A stretch of 42,958 bases of DNA from Pseudomonas kairouanensis (GCF_004682055.1 NZ_QUZU01000050.1:1-42958), one strand, 5' to 3'. Shown: positions 1 through 7,866, numbered from the stretch's first letter. Notes: generated by a model not told the origin, from the sequence alone. Made by a program: numbers and translations.

Positions 1-36
1 CTGAACGTCGGGAATTTCGTGTTTTGTCTGCGGCAT
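1..36 (-). CDS. nnr: NAD(P)HX epimerase/dehydratase, first 12 codons only
   Basis: Only the start is in the window: an ATG at 36 reading leftward gives MPQTKHEIPDVQ before the edge. A GGAG sequence lies about 11 bases upstream. This N-terminus and the head-to-head position with queG fit the bifunctional YjeF-type enzyme that repairs hydrated NAD(P)H, which sits next to queG in Pseudomonas. Twelve residues cannot prove the family, so the name rests mainly on context. Confidence 0.5.
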   Translation of the reverse strand, partial: MPQTKHEIPDVQ

Positions 37-64
37 GCGTCTTCAAGCTCCGATGTCTGGCAGA

Positions 65-70
65 ATTATA
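65..70 (-). promoter_or_regulatory. -10 box TATAAT for the leftward gene (nnr)
   Basis: Read on the minus strand, positions 70 to 65 are a perfect TATAAT, about 29 bases ahead of the leftward ATG. No convincing -35 lies at 17 bases, so activity is inferred from the -10 alone. Confidence 0.4.
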
Positions 71-99
71 CGCATCTAACCTGTGGTTTCCCGTGTCTC

Positions 100-1164
100 A
101 TGCCTGCTATTACCTCCGATCTGCCCGCCCTCGCCCAATCGATCAAAGACTGGGGCCGCGAACTGGGCTTTCAACAAGTCGGCATCAGCGGCCTGAACCT
201 GGCTGAGCATGAACAACACCTGCAACGCTGGCTCGACGCGGGCTACCACGGCGAGATGGACTACATGGGCGCCCACGGCAGCAAGCGCTCGCACCCCGAC
301 GAACTGGTGCCCGGCACCCTGCGCGTGGTCTCGCTGCGCATGGACTACCTGCCCGGCGACACGCAAATGGCCCAACTGCTGGCCCAGCCGAAAAAGGCCT
401 ATATCTCCCGCTACGCCCTGGGCCGCGACTACCACAAGCTGATCCGCAAGCGCGTGCAGCAATTGGCTGACCGCATCCAGGCGCAGATCGGCCCGTTCGG
501 CTTCCGGGCCTTTGTCGACAGCGCGCCCGTGCTGGAAAAAGCCATCGCCGAACAGGCGGGCCTGGGCTGGATCGGCAAAAACACCCTGGTGCTCAATCGC
601 AAGGCCGGCAGCTATTTTTTCCTGAGCGAGCTGTTTGTGGACCTGCCCTTGCCGGTGGACGAACCCCACAGCACTGAACACTGCGGACGCTGCACCGCCT
701 GCCTGGACATCTGCCCCACCAATGCCTTCGTCGGCCCCTATGTGCTGGACGCGCGGCGTTGCATTTCCTACCTGACCATCGAGCTCAAAAACGCCATTCC
801 AGAGGACTTGCGCCCGCTGATCGGCAACCGGGTATTCGGCTGCGATGACTGTCAGATCGTTTGCCCGTGGAATCGTTTCGCCCGCCCCACCGGCGAAAGC
901 GACTTCAAGCCGCGCCACAACCTGGATAACGCCGAACTGGCCGAGCTTTTTATGTGGGATGAGGACAAATTCCTCAGTAGCACCGAAGGTTCGCCCCTGC
1001 GCCGCGCCGGTTATGAGCGCTGGCTGCGCAACCTGGCGGTCGGCCTGGGCAATGCGCCATCAAGCATCCCGGTGCTGGAAGCCCTGAAAGCGCGGCGCGA
1101 CTATCCCTCCGAACTGGTGCGCGAACATGTGGAATGGGCACTCAACCAGCACGCCACGCGTTAA
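100..1164 (+). CDS. queG: Epoxyqueuosine reductase QueG
   Basis: Cobalamin-dependent cytoplasmic iron-sulfur enzyme that reduces epoxyqueuosine to queuosine, the last step of queuosine synthesis at the wobble base of GUN-anticodon tRNAs. The 354-residue product has the two ferredoxin-type cysteine sets of the family: CGRCTACLDICP (Cys195, 198, 201, 205) and CDDCQIVCPW (Cys248, 251, 255), with a further Cys near 221, enough for two [4Fe-4S] clusters. The reading frame is open back to 19, but the ATG at 100 gives the family's usual N-terminus (MPAITSDLPALA) and leaves room for the divergent nnr promoter. Its TAA overlaps the stop of the convergent TRIC gene by 4 bases. Confidence 0.95.
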   Translation: MPAITSDLPALAQSIKDWGRELGFQQVGISGLNLAEHEQHLQRWLDAGYHGEMDYMGAHGSKRSHPDELVPGTLRVVSLRMDYLPGDTQMAQLLAQPKKAYISRYALGRDYHKLIRKRVQQLADRIQAQIGPFGFRAFVDSAPVLEKAIAEQAGLGWIGKNTLVLNRKAGSYFFLSELFVDLPLPVDEPHSTEHCGRCTACLDICPTNAFVGPYVLDARRCISYLTIELKNAIPEDLRPLIGNRVFGCDDCQIVCPWNRFARPTGESDFKPRHNLDNAELAELFMWDEDKFLSSTEGSPLRRAGYERWLRNLAVGLGNAPSSIPVLEALKARRDYPSELVREHVEWALNQHATR

Positions 1165-1775
1165 TGCACGTCGTCGTTGTAGACGAACTTGGGCATTTCC
1201 CAGTGAAAACGGATCGCCAGCAGCCGCAATAGAAAGCCGCTGAACAGCGTCAGCAAGATGGATTGTTCGCTGGGCAGTTCCAGGTACAGGCACAGCAGGT
1301 AGAACCAGGCGGCAAGGAACGACACGCTGGCGTACAGCTCGCGGCGGAAGATCAGCGGGATGTCGTTACAGAAGATGTCCCGCAGGATGCCGCCGAATAC
1401 GCCGGTAATCACCCCGCTGACCGAAGCCACCAGCATGCCATGGCCCATCTCCAGTGCGGTCATGCAGCCGATCAGGGTGAAGGCCACCAGACCCACGGCG
1501 TCCAACGCTAGGAACAGCGAGCGCAGGCGGCGCATCAGCGGCGCGATGAAGATCGTCAGCAGCGCCGCGACGGAAGTCAGTACCAGGTATTCCGGGTGTT
1601 TGACCCACGTCAGCGGGTAATGCCCCAGCAGCACATCGCGCACCGAGCCACCGCCCAACGCCGTCACACAGGCGATCAGTACTACGCCAAACCAATCCAT
1701 ACCGCGCCGCCCGGCCGACAGCGCGCCGGTCATGGCTTCGGCGGTGATGGCGATGAGGTAGAGCATCAGCAGCAT
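1161..1775 (-). CDS. TRIC-type (YicG/UPF0126) membrane protein, cation channel family
   Basis: A 204-residue polytopic inner-membrane protein with two copies of the glycine-rich unit of this family: GGGSVRDVLLG near residues 42-52 and GGILRDIFCND near 128-138, each within a bundle of about three transmembrane helices. That internal duplication defines the prokaryotic TRIC (trimeric intracellular cation channel) family, where potassium-type cation conduction has been shown for some members. The transported ion here is not known. An AAGGA sits about 9 bases ahead of the ATG. It is convergent with queG and probably monocistronic. Confidence 0.85.
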   Translation of the reverse strand: MLLMLYLIAITAEAMTGALSAGRRGMDWFGVVLIACVTALGGGSVRDVLLGHYPLTWVKHPEYLVLTSVAALLTIFIAPLMRRLRSLFLALDAVGLVAFTLIGCMTALEMGHGMLVASVSGVITGVFGGILRDIFCNDIPLIFRRELYASVSFLAAWFYLLCLYLELPSEQSILLTLFSGFLLRLLAIRFHWEMPKFVYNDDVH

Positions 1776-1863
1776 GATGGCGATCCTTGCATTGAGGCCG
1801 GCAGTCTAATCATTTGCTGATGGCACCAAAAGGGGGCACTTGGCGAAAGACCGCGTCGCGCCC

Positions 1864-1930
1864 TTCGCGAGCAAGCCCGCTCCCACATTGGAACGCGGTC
1901 AACTGTGGGAGCTGGCTTGCCTGCGATGGC
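1864..1930. repeat. REP doublet with two different arm types
   Basis: Inverted arms at 1864-1887 (CGAGCAAGCCCGCTCCCACA) and 1904-1930 (TGTGGGAGCTGGCTTGCCTG) share the CCCACA/TGTGGG tips, but their inner halves belong to different REP variants. The doublet lies downstream of orn and upstream of the TRIC gene. Confidence 0.8.
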
Positions 1931-1951
1931 GCCGGACCAGGCGCAACATGA

Positions 1952-2494
1952 TCAAGCCTTGATGAAATGCTTGCGGTAATGCTGCAACTCGGCAATCGAC
2001 TCGCGAATATCATCCAGCGCCAAATGCGTGCTGCCTTTATGGAAGCTGTCTTTGACTTCCGGCGCCCAACGCGCAGCCAGCTCTTTGAGCGTGGACACAT
2101 CCAGGTTGCGGTAATGGAAGTAGCTTTCCAGGCCTTTCATGTGGGTGTAGAGAAAGCGGCGATCCTGGCAGATGCTGTTACCGCAGATGGGCGACTTGCC
2201 CTTGGGCACCCATTTTTCCAAAAACGCGATGGTTTCGGCTTCCGCTTCAGCCATGCTGATACGGCTGTCGCGCACGCGCTGGGTCAGGCCGGAGTTGCCG
2301 TGGGTGCGGGTATTCCACTCGTCCATGGTGGCCAGCACGGCGTCGCTGTGGTGGATGGCGATCACCGGACCTTCGGCCAAGGTATTGAGGTTGCTGTCGG
2401 TGACAATGGTGGCCATCTCGATGATGACGTCGGTATCAGGGTTCAGACCGGTCATTTCCAGATCGATCCAAATCAGGTTCTGTGGGTTTTGCAT
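1952..2494 (-). CDS. orn: Oligoribonuclease
   Basis: DEDDh 3'-5' exoribonuclease that degrades very short RNAs, including the pGpG made when c-di-GMP is hydrolysed. The 180 residues match the family's usual length. Motifs are in order: WIDLEMTGLN (Asp and Glu of Exo I) near residue 8, NSICQDRRFL (Exo II Asp) near 107, and HLALDDIRES (Exo III His and Asp) near the C-terminus. The frame stays open to 2656, but that extension would run over the divergent rsgA promoter; the ATG at 2494 gives the normal start MQNPQNLIWIDLEM. Divergent from rsgA, with 108 bases between the starts. Confidence 0.96.
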   Translation of the reverse strand: MQNPQNLIWIDLEMTGLNPDTDVIIEMATIVTDSNLNTLAEGPVIAIHHSDAVLATMDEWNTRTHGNSGLTQRVRDSRISMAEAEAETIAFLEKWVPKGKSPICGNSICQDRRFLYTHMKGLESYFHYRNLDVSTLKELAARWAPEVKDSFHKGSTHLALDDIRESIAELQHYRKHFIKA

Positions 2495-2602
2495 GGCTTG
2501 ATTCTCTTGGCACCTGGACTTAGCCGCGCAGTTTAGCAGGCGGGGGCGTGCTAGACTCGCGACCGTTTTACCTAACCCTTGCATTATCGACACGGAACAC
2601 CA

Positions 2603-3634
2603 ATGGCCAAACGCCAGCTCAATCGCCGCCAAAACTGGCGCATCGAAAAGATTCAAGGTGAACGCGCCGCACGCGCCGCCAAACGTGAATCATCCGCCGT
2701 GGAAGCGCTTGAGGGCGGCGACCTGGGCCCCGAGCAAACGGGCCTGGTGATCGCGCACTTTGGGGTGCAGGTCGAAGTCGAGGCGCTGGAAGGCGAACTC
2801 GCAGGCCAGGTGTTCCGTTGCCACTTGCGTGCCAACCTGCCTGCGCTGGTCACCGGCGACAAAGTGGTGTGGCGTGCCGGCAACCAGGGTATTGGCGTGA
2901 TCGTCGCCCAGTTGCCACGCACCACCGAACTGCGCCGCCCAGACAGCCGCGGCCAACTCAAGCCGGTGGCGGCCAACGTCGACATGATCGTGATCGTGTT
3001 CGCGCCCCTGCCCGAGCCCCATGCCAACCTGATCGACCGCTACCTGGTCGCCGCCGAGCATGCCGGCATTCGCCCGCTGTTGCTGCTGAACAAATTCGAC
3101 CTGATCGACGAACAGAACGCCCCGGCGCTCAACGCGCTGTTGGCGGTGTACCGCACCCTGGGTTACCCGGTGCTGGAGGTTTCGGCCCATCACGGTAACG
3201 GCATGGAACAGCTGCAACAGCAGTTGGATGGCCGCATCAGTGTGTTTGTCGGCCAGTCTGGCGTGGGCAAGTCCTCGCTGGTCAACAGCCTGCTGCCGGA
3301 AGTCGAAACCCGCGTGGGCCCGTTGTCGGAACTGTCCGGCCAGGGTACCCACACCACCACCACCGCGCGATTGTTCCACTTCCCTGGCGGCGGCGAGTTG
3401 ATCGACTCCCCAGGCATTCGTGAATTTGGCCTCGGCCACGTCAGCCGCAGTGATGTGGAAGCGGGCTTTATCGAGTTCAACGACCTGATCGGCACCTGCC
3501 GCTTCCGCGACTGCAAACACGACCGCGAGCCGGGTTGTGCGTTGCTCAAGGCGCTGGAAGATGGCCGTGTGCAGCAACAGCGGATGAACAGCTATCGGTC
3601 GATCATTGCGAGCTTGCCGGAGAGTAGTTACTGA
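2603..3634 (+). CDS. rsgA: Ribosome small-subunit-dependent GTPase RsgA
   Basis: Circularly permuted GTPase acting late in 30S subunit maturation. The 343-residue protein shows the permuted order G4-G1-G2-G3: LLLNKFD near residue 163, the P-loop GQSGVGKSS at 217-225, GTHTTTTARL (switch I), then DSPGIREFGL from 268. A zinc-binding knuckle follows (Cys299, Cys304, His306, Cys312). An OB-type domain precedes the GTPase core. The ATG at 2603 gives MAKRQLNRRQNW, the expected basic N-terminus; an earlier in-frame start at 2579 is not needed. The gene ends directly before the unusual palindrome at 3641. Confidence 0.96.
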   Translation: MAKRQLNRRQNWRIEKIQGERAARAAKRESSAVEALEGGDLGPEQTGLVIAHFGVQVEVEALEGELAGQVFRCHLRANLPALVTGDKVVWRAGNQGIGVIVAQLPRTTELRRPDSRGQLKPVAANVDMIVIVFAPLPEPHANLIDRYLVAAEHAGIRPLLLLNKFDLIDEQNAPALNALLAVYRTLGYPVLEVSAHHGNGMEQLQQQLDGRISVFVGQSGVGKSSLVNSLLPEVETRVGPLSELSGQGTHTTTTARLFHFPGGGELIDSPGIREFGLGHVSRSDVEAGFIEFNDLIGTCRFRDCKHDREPGCALLKALEDGRVQQQRMNSYRSIIASLPESSY

Positions 3635-3640
3635 GCGGCC

Positions 3641-3715
3641 AATTCTTGATACACATAAATCAAGGCAAGGCACTCGCTACTCCATTGATTTAATGGGGGC
3701 TTGGCATCAAGAATT
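3641..3715. repeat. Long imperfect palindrome directly behind rsgA
   Basis: Outer arms AATTCTTGAT (3641-3650) and ATCAAGAATT (3706-3715) are perfect complements. A second nested pair, AAATCAA (3657-3663) and TTGATTT (3685-3691), is also perfect. The structure starts 7 bases after the rsgA stop. It is A+T-rich, unlike its surroundings and unlike the REP doublets, and it lacks the U-run of an intrinsic terminator. It could be an RNA hairpin, a relic of a mobile element end or an integration scar; nothing here decides. Confidence 0.6.
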
Positions 3716-3778
3716 CAGCGCAACTGGGTGGCCCGTCGACACAAGCCCGTTTGAATTCAGAATTTCTGATGCTCATAA

Positions 3779-4075
3779 TCGCTCCGTCACCAGCGAACGC
3801 TGGCAGGAGTCTGGGTCCTTGTCGGGGTTGATCCAGCGGCGCAGAAGGGGCGAAGCAAGCTCCACCGCGTGCCGAATGGCAACAACCCACTTCAGTCGGA
3901 CGGTTATAAAGAGCTGTGGGTGAAATGCGACATGATTTACACCGTCAGCTTCGAACGCCTCGACAAACTTCATCGCAAAACCCGCACGAAAGGCCGAGAA
4001 TATTTCGTACCTCGCCTTGCCAGCGATGACATGCAAGGCGTCATCAGTGGCGTCAAAGCCTATCTGCCACTCTGA
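3779..4075 (+). pseudogene. Remnant of a MazF/PemK-like toxin gene (C-terminal part)
   Basis: The frame is open from 3779 to the TGA at 4073-4075. Only the last 55 or so codons look like protein: LWVKCDMIYTVSFERLD then KGREYFVPRL and DDMQGVISGVKAYLPL. That pattern recalls the C-terminal half of PemK/MazF-type endoribonucleases. The N-terminal half, which should hold the SH3-like barrel start and its catalytic Arg, is not recognisable; the only start is a GTG at 3869 with no clear ribosome-binding site, and no antitoxin gene is adjacent. I read it as a 5'-truncated relic. The assignment is from memory of the family and is tentative; a 68-codon small gene from 3869 is the alternative. Confidence 0.4.
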
Positions 4076-4083
4076 CTCCTCGG

Positions 4084-4179
4084 TAGGAGCGAGCTTGCTC
4101 GCGAAAAACCCAAGAACAACGCGGGCATCCTGGATACACGCGTTAGCGTTGGAGATTTTCGCGAGCAAGCTCGCTCCTA
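4084..4179. repeat. REP doublet (TAGGAGCGAGCTTGCTCGCG type)
   Basis: Inverted arms at 4084-4106 and 4156-4179 (TTTTCGCGAGCAAGCTCGCT followed by CCTA) flank about 49 bases of non-conserved DNA. It lies between the toxin remnant and the motAB terminator. Confidence 0.85.
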
Positions 4180-4191
4180 CACAACGGCAGA

Positions 4192-4223
4192 AACAACAAG
4201 GCCGCGATGATCGCGGCCTTGTT
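4192..4223 (-). terminator. Rho-independent terminator of motAB
   Basis: A perfect 13-base stem, AACAAGGCCGCGA and its complement around a TGA loop, spans 4195-4223. On the minus strand it is followed by a T-rich TTGTTTCT. It starts 12 bases after the motB stop codon. Confidence 0.75.
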
Positions 4224-4234
4224 GCATGTGTAGC

Positions 4235-5251
4235 TTAGGAACCTGATTTAGGCACCGTAGGGTCCTTCACCCCACCGTCATCAAACAGGTTCAGCTTCTG
4301 GCGCAGTTCATGGGCTGGCAGCGGCTCCTGGTTCGGCGGCAGTGCGTTCGGGTCGACCGGGGCCGAGCCGGGAGCGGCGGCACCTGGGGCTGGCGTCGGT
4401 TGCGGCTGATCACCCTCAATCGCACGCTGGGCCTTTTTGGTCAGCACCACGATATCGATCCGGCGGTTGACCGGGTTGTACGGGTCTTCATGATCAAACA
4501 GCTGCGACGAAGCAAAACCCACCACCCTTGCCACTTGCGGGTCCGGATAGCTGCCCGCTACCAGCGCACGGCGCGCGGCGTTGGCGCGGTTGGCCGAGAG
4601 TTCCCAGTTGCCGAAATCGCCCTGGCCTGCATACGGCTTGGCATCGGTGTGGCCGCTGATGCTGATCTTGTTCGGCACCGCCTTGATGGTGTCAGCCATG
4701 GCCAGCAGGATGTCTTCGAAGTACGGCTTCAAGCGTGCGCTGCCAGAGTCGAACATCGGCCGGTTGGCGGCGTCGGTGATCTGGATGCGCAACCCTTCAG
4801 GGGTGATTTCGAAGGAGATCTGGTCCTTGAACTTCAGCAACTGCGGGTTTTCCTCGACCTTGGTCTGCAGCTCTTGCAGCAGCAGCTCAAGGCGCTCTTG
4901 CTCGACCTGCTCAGCCATGGACTCGACGGTGTCGCGCTCGATGGGAATTTTTTCCTGGGGCGCTTCGGTCTTGATTTCCGGGTTGATGGTGCGCTCAGGC
5001 GCCAACTGCGGCGAGCCGCCCAGGTCGATCACAAAGGGCGTGCCGCTTTCCGAGAAGCCAATGGGGTCTTTGAAGTAACCGGCAATGGCGATCTTCTGTT
5101 CCGGCGTAGCGGTGGACATCAGCCACAGCACCAGGAAGAACGCCATCATCGCCGTTGCAAAGTCGGCGAAAGCGATTTTCCAGGCGCCGCCATGGTGCCC
5201 CGCAGCGAAGCGCTTGACGCGCTTGATGATTATCGGCTGGTTGTTTTCCAT
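4235..5251 (-). CDS. motB: Flagellar stator protein MotB
   Basis: Peptidoglycan-anchored half of the proton-driven flagellar stator. The 338-residue protein has a basic cytoplasmic N-terminus, one transmembrane helix near residues 27-48 that carries the proton-accepting Asp (Asp30, in IAFADFATAMMAFFLVLWLM), a periplasmic linker, and an OmpA-like peptidoglycan-binding domain near 160-285 (ISGHTDAKPYAG, NWELSANRANAARR). A proline/alanine-rich tail of roughly 50 residues follows. The start is 3 bases after the motA stop, so the two are translated from one message driven by the FliA-type promoter upstream of motA. Confidence 0.95.
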   Translation of the reverse strand: MENNQPIIIKRVKRFAAGHHGGAWKIAFADFATAMMAFFLVLWLMSTATPEQKIAIAGYFKDPIGFSESGTPFVIDLGGSPQLAPERTINPEIKTEAPQEKIPIERDTVESMAEQVEQERLELLLQELQTKVEENPQLLKFKDQISFEITPEGLRIQITDAANRPMFDSGSARLKPYFEDILLAMADTIKAVPNKISISGHTDAKPYAGQGDFGNWELSANRANAARRALVAGSYPDPQVARVVGFASSQLFDHEDPYNPVNRRIDIVVLTKKAQRAIEGDQPQPTPAPGAAAPGSAPVDPNALPPNQEPLPAHELRQKLNLFDDGGVKDPTVPKSGS

Positions 5252-5254
5252 GGC

Positions 5255-6106
5255 TTAGCGACCGCGAACCGCTTGTTCCAACTCGGCAAAACTCGGGCGA
5301 TGTTTCGGGTAAAGCACCTTGCGACCGAACTCCACGGCCAGGGATGGCGGCATGCCGGAAGCGGACGCTACCAGGCTGGCCTTGATCGACTCGTACAGGT
5401 TGATTTCTTCCTTGGCATCATGGGCCAGGGAGGTCGCCAGCGGGCCGAAAAAGCCGTAGGCCGCGAGAATACCAAAGAAGGTACCTACCAGTGCCGCACC
5501 TACGTGCATGCCGATGGCCGCCTGGTCGCCTTCGCCCAGGGAGGCCATGGTCACGACGATACCGAGTACCGCGGCCACGATACCGAAGCCTGGCATGCCG
5601 TCGGCGATGCCGGTCACGGCGTGGGAGGGGTGTTCCAATTCTTCTTTAAGGCTGAACAGTTCCATGTCGAACAGGCCTTCCAGCTCATGGGGAGCCATGT
5701 TGCCGGAGGACATGATGCGCAGGTAGTCACAGATATAGGCGGTCATGCGCTCATCTTTGAGCACGGCCGGGTACTTGGCGAAGATCGGGCTGGCAGCGGC
5801 GTCTTCGATGTCGGCCTCGATGGCCATCATGCCTTCGCGGCGGCTCTTGTTGAGGATCTCGTACACCAGGCCCAGCACTTCCAGGTAGAAGGTGTGGGTG
5901 AAGCGCGAACCGAACATGCCCAGCGACTTCTTGATCACATGCATGGTCATGTAACCGGGGTTCGCCTGCAGGAACGCACCCAGTGCGGCACCGCCAATGA
6001 TCATCACCTCGAAAGGCTGGATCAGCGCAGCGATTTTACCGTGGGACAGGACGTACCCGCCGAGCACGCTTGCGAAGACGACAATGATGCCGATAATTTT
6101 AGCCAT
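5255..6106 (-). CDS. motA: Flagellar stator protein MotA
   Basis: Four-helix inner-membrane proton-channel subunit that presses on FliG of the rotor. The 283-residue length is that of the Pseudomonas protein; helices lie near residues 2-22, 33-52, 170-190 and 200-222, with the large cytoplasmic loop between the second and third. The ATG at 6106 gives MAKIIGIIVVFASVLGGYVL. There is no Shine-Dalgarno on the coding strand in front of it (the sequence reads ATCTCCT), but a 14-codon upstream ORF ends inside the motA start, so translational coupling is possible. It heads the motA-motB operon. Confidence 0.95.
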   Translation of the reverse strand: MAKIIGIIVVFASVLGGYVLSHGKIAALIQPFEVMIIGGAALGAFLQANPGYMTMHVIKKSLGMFGSRFTHTFYLEVLGLVYEILNKSRREGMMAIEADIEDAAASPIFAKYPAVLKDERMTAYICDYLRIMSSGNMAPHELEGLFDMELFSLKEELEHPSHAVTGIADGMPGFGIVAAVLGIVVTMASLGEGDQAAIGMHVGAALVGTFFGILAAYGFFGPLATSLAHDAKEEINLYESIKASLVASASGMPPSLAVEFGRKVLYPKHRPSFAELEQAVRGR

Positions 6107-6143
6107 AGGAGATGAGTACTTGCGCCGTCGGGTTCATGGACAT
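6099..6143 (-). CDS. Possible 14-residue leader ORF overlapping the motA start
   Basis: Within the motA leader, an ATG at 6143 (a second in-frame ATG at 6137) reads MSMNPTAQVLISYG and stops at TAA 6101-6099, so the stop lies within motA codons 2-3. No ribosome-binding site stands in front of it either. It is listed because motA itself lacks a Shine-Dalgarno and the overlap has the geometry of termination-reinitiation coupling. It could equally be chance. Confidence 0.25.
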   Translation of the reverse strand: MSMNPTAQVLISYG

Positions 6144-6174
6144 ATTTAGGGAAACTGGAAAACTCTTGTTCTAC

Positions 6175-6201
6175 TTATCGGCAAAACTGCGCCAGACTAT
6201 A
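6175..6201 (-). promoter_or_regulatory. FliA (sigma-28) promoter for motAB
   Basis: Read on the minus strand the sequence is TATAGTCT (6201-6194), 11 bases, then GCCGATAA (6182-6175). The flagellar consensus is TAAAGTTT-N11-GCCGATAA: the -10 is perfect, the spacing exact, and the -35 matches at 6 of 8 positions. The resulting leader of motA would be about 60 bases. Confidence 0.8.
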
Positions 6202-6273
6202 GCCCGTTAAGGCGAAAAGCCAGTTCGGCCCGCTCTGGGCGTGTTGACCGCAATTGATGATCGCGCCCCAATC

Positions 6274-7809
6274 ATGGCTAATGAAACGACAGTCCCAACT
6301 GCAAAACCCAACTCTCTCGCCGCTTGGATCAAGCGCCTGGACGACGTGCTGCTGCCCGTCCCCCAGGCCAGCCATGACCGGGTGTGCAAAGCCATCCGCG
6401 ACAGCCGCAGTTCGTTGCGAGATATTGCAGAACTGATGCAAAACAGCCCGGCCCTGGTGCTCAGCGTGATGCGCGAGGCCAACAGCCATACCCAGGGCAG
6501 CCTGGCGGAACCGGCGGAAAACCTCGAAGTGGCGCTCAACCGCCTGGGCCTCAAGCGCGCCGAAGAGCTGCTGGCGCGCCTGCCCTCGGTGCCCGCCCAA
6601 GAGATTCCCGTGGCGTTGCGCCAACTGTTGCTGGTGAGCCAGCACGCTTCCCAGCAAGCCAATGGCTTGTTCGGCAGCCGTCTGGCCCGGCTGTGGCAGG
6701 ACATTCACTGGGGCAGCCTGCTGTTTCTGTCACCGTTGTGGCCGATGGCAGTGGCCTATCCCAAGCTGCTCGAAGAATGGGAACTGCGGGTTATCCACAA
6801 GGGCCAATCGGCGCGGCAGGTCGAGCAGGAACTGTTCGGCGTACGTCTGCTGGACCTGTGCCTGGGCCTGACCGAGGCCTGGCACCTGCCGATCTGGGTT
6901 TCCCAGGGCTACACCCTGCTGCTGGGCGAACAGCGTCTGCTGGTCAAGGCCCTGCATATCGCCCGCGAGGACGACCCGCTGCGCCATCAGCAATTGCTCG
7001 ATGCCGAACCCAACCTGCGCCGCTGGCTGAACCAGCCGGCCAATACCGTGTTGCTGGCCAACGGCCTGGCGATGTCGGCCCAGGAATCCTGGACCTGCCC
7101 GCACACCCAACGCTGGCAATACCTCACCGCGCTGTACCTGCAACAGCCTTTGGGCGAAGTGCAGCAACAGGTTCACCAACAGGCGGTAACCAGCGCCCGC
7201 AGCACACTGATGCCAGACCTCTGGCACCCGGCGTTGTCGCTGATCTGGCCGTGGCACGTACAAAAGATCCATCGCGGCCTGTTGCCAGCGCCGCCACCCA
7301 CCGCCGAGGCCCTGGCCATCTGGCGCAAGCGTTGCACCGAATTGCTGGTGGAGCCAAGCCGCTTCGCCAACGCCATGCACCTGACCACCTGTGCCAAGGA
7401 AGCCCTCGTCGCCAGCGGCATGCAACGGGTCATGTTGCTGATGACCGATCGCGCCCAAAGCACCTTGCGCGTGCATCAGGTCGACGGCCTGCCGAAGGAT
7501 GCCGCCAACCTGAGCCTGGACGTGGTCAACAGCACCTTGCTGCAGCGCTTGCTTGAGAAGTCGGCCCAGGTGCGCCTCAACCCGGACAACCACGCCCAAT
7601 TCTCGGCGCTGCTGCCGCCGATCCTGCGTCGTCTGTTCAGCGGTGAACACCTGCTGCTGCGTTCCCTGAGCTGCAATGGCAAGGTGGTGATGCTGATGGT
7701 GGCCGACCAAGGCGGCGGACCGTTTTCGGAAACCACCGTGCAGGCCTTCGGCAAAACCGCCCAATGCATCGAGAAGGCCCTGCACTGCTTTACCAACCGC
7801 AGCGCCTGA
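6274..7809 (+). CDS. HDOD-domain protein
   Basis: A 511-residue cytoplasmic protein whose N-terminal third resembles the HDOD domain: DRVCKAIRDSRSSLRDIAEL, then LMQNSPALVLSVMREANS near residues 55-75 and LEVALNRLGLKRAEELL. HDOD proteins are HD-fold relatives that usually lack phosphohydrolase metal ligands and act in signalling. The middle and C-terminal parts are not recognised; the last 150 residues have GAF-like composition but no motif I can defend. The ATG at 6274 gives MANETTVPTAKPN; an in-frame GTG at 6241 is the alternative. It diverges from motA and in P. aeruginosa occupies the same place. Confidence 0.75.
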   Translation: MANETTVPTAKPNSLAAWIKRLDDVLLPVPQASHDRVCKAIRDSRSSLRDIAELMQNSPALVLSVMREANSHTQGSLAEPAENLEVALNRLGLKRAEELLARLPSVPAQEIPVALRQLLLVSQHASQQANGLFGSRLARLWQDIHWGSLLFLSPLWPMAVAYPKLLEEWELRVIHKGQSARQVEQELFGVRLLDLCLGLTEAWHLPIWVSQGYTLLLGEQRLLVKALHIAREDDPLRHQQLLDAEPNLRRWLNQPANTVLLANGLAMSAQESWTCPHTQRWQYLTALYLQQPLGEVQQQVHQQAVTSARSTLMPDLWHPALSLIWPWHVQKIHRGLLPAPPPTAEALAIWRKRCTELLVEPSRFANAMHLTTCAKEALVASGMQRVMLLMTDRAQSTLRVHQVDGLPKDAANLSLDVVNSTLLQRLLEKSAQVRLNPDNHAQFSALLPPILRRLFSGEHLLLRSLSCNGKVVMLMVADQGGGPFSETTVQAFGKTAQCIEKALHCFTNRSA

Positions 7810-7866
7810 TGCTTGCGCTACAATCGCGGTCCTTTATCGCCAACATTTGTGCCCAGGAGACCTCAC

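Noticed and set aside
2495..2656. 54-codon N-terminal extension of orn
   Set aside because: It would cover the divergent rsgA start and has no counterpart in the family.
3773..4168. 131-codon minus-strand reading frame opposite the toxin remnant
   Set aside because: Runs through a REP arm and has no recognisable motif; the plus-strand frame has the better protein pattern.
3635..4234. tRNA-like or att site behind rsgA
   Set aside because: No cloverleaf, no CCA end and no integrase gene; only a palindrome is supported.
4310..6115. 601-codon plus-strand reading frame across motB-motA
   Set aside because: Antisense shadow of two certain genes; its composition is typical of mirrored high-GC codon usage and it has no recognisable motif.
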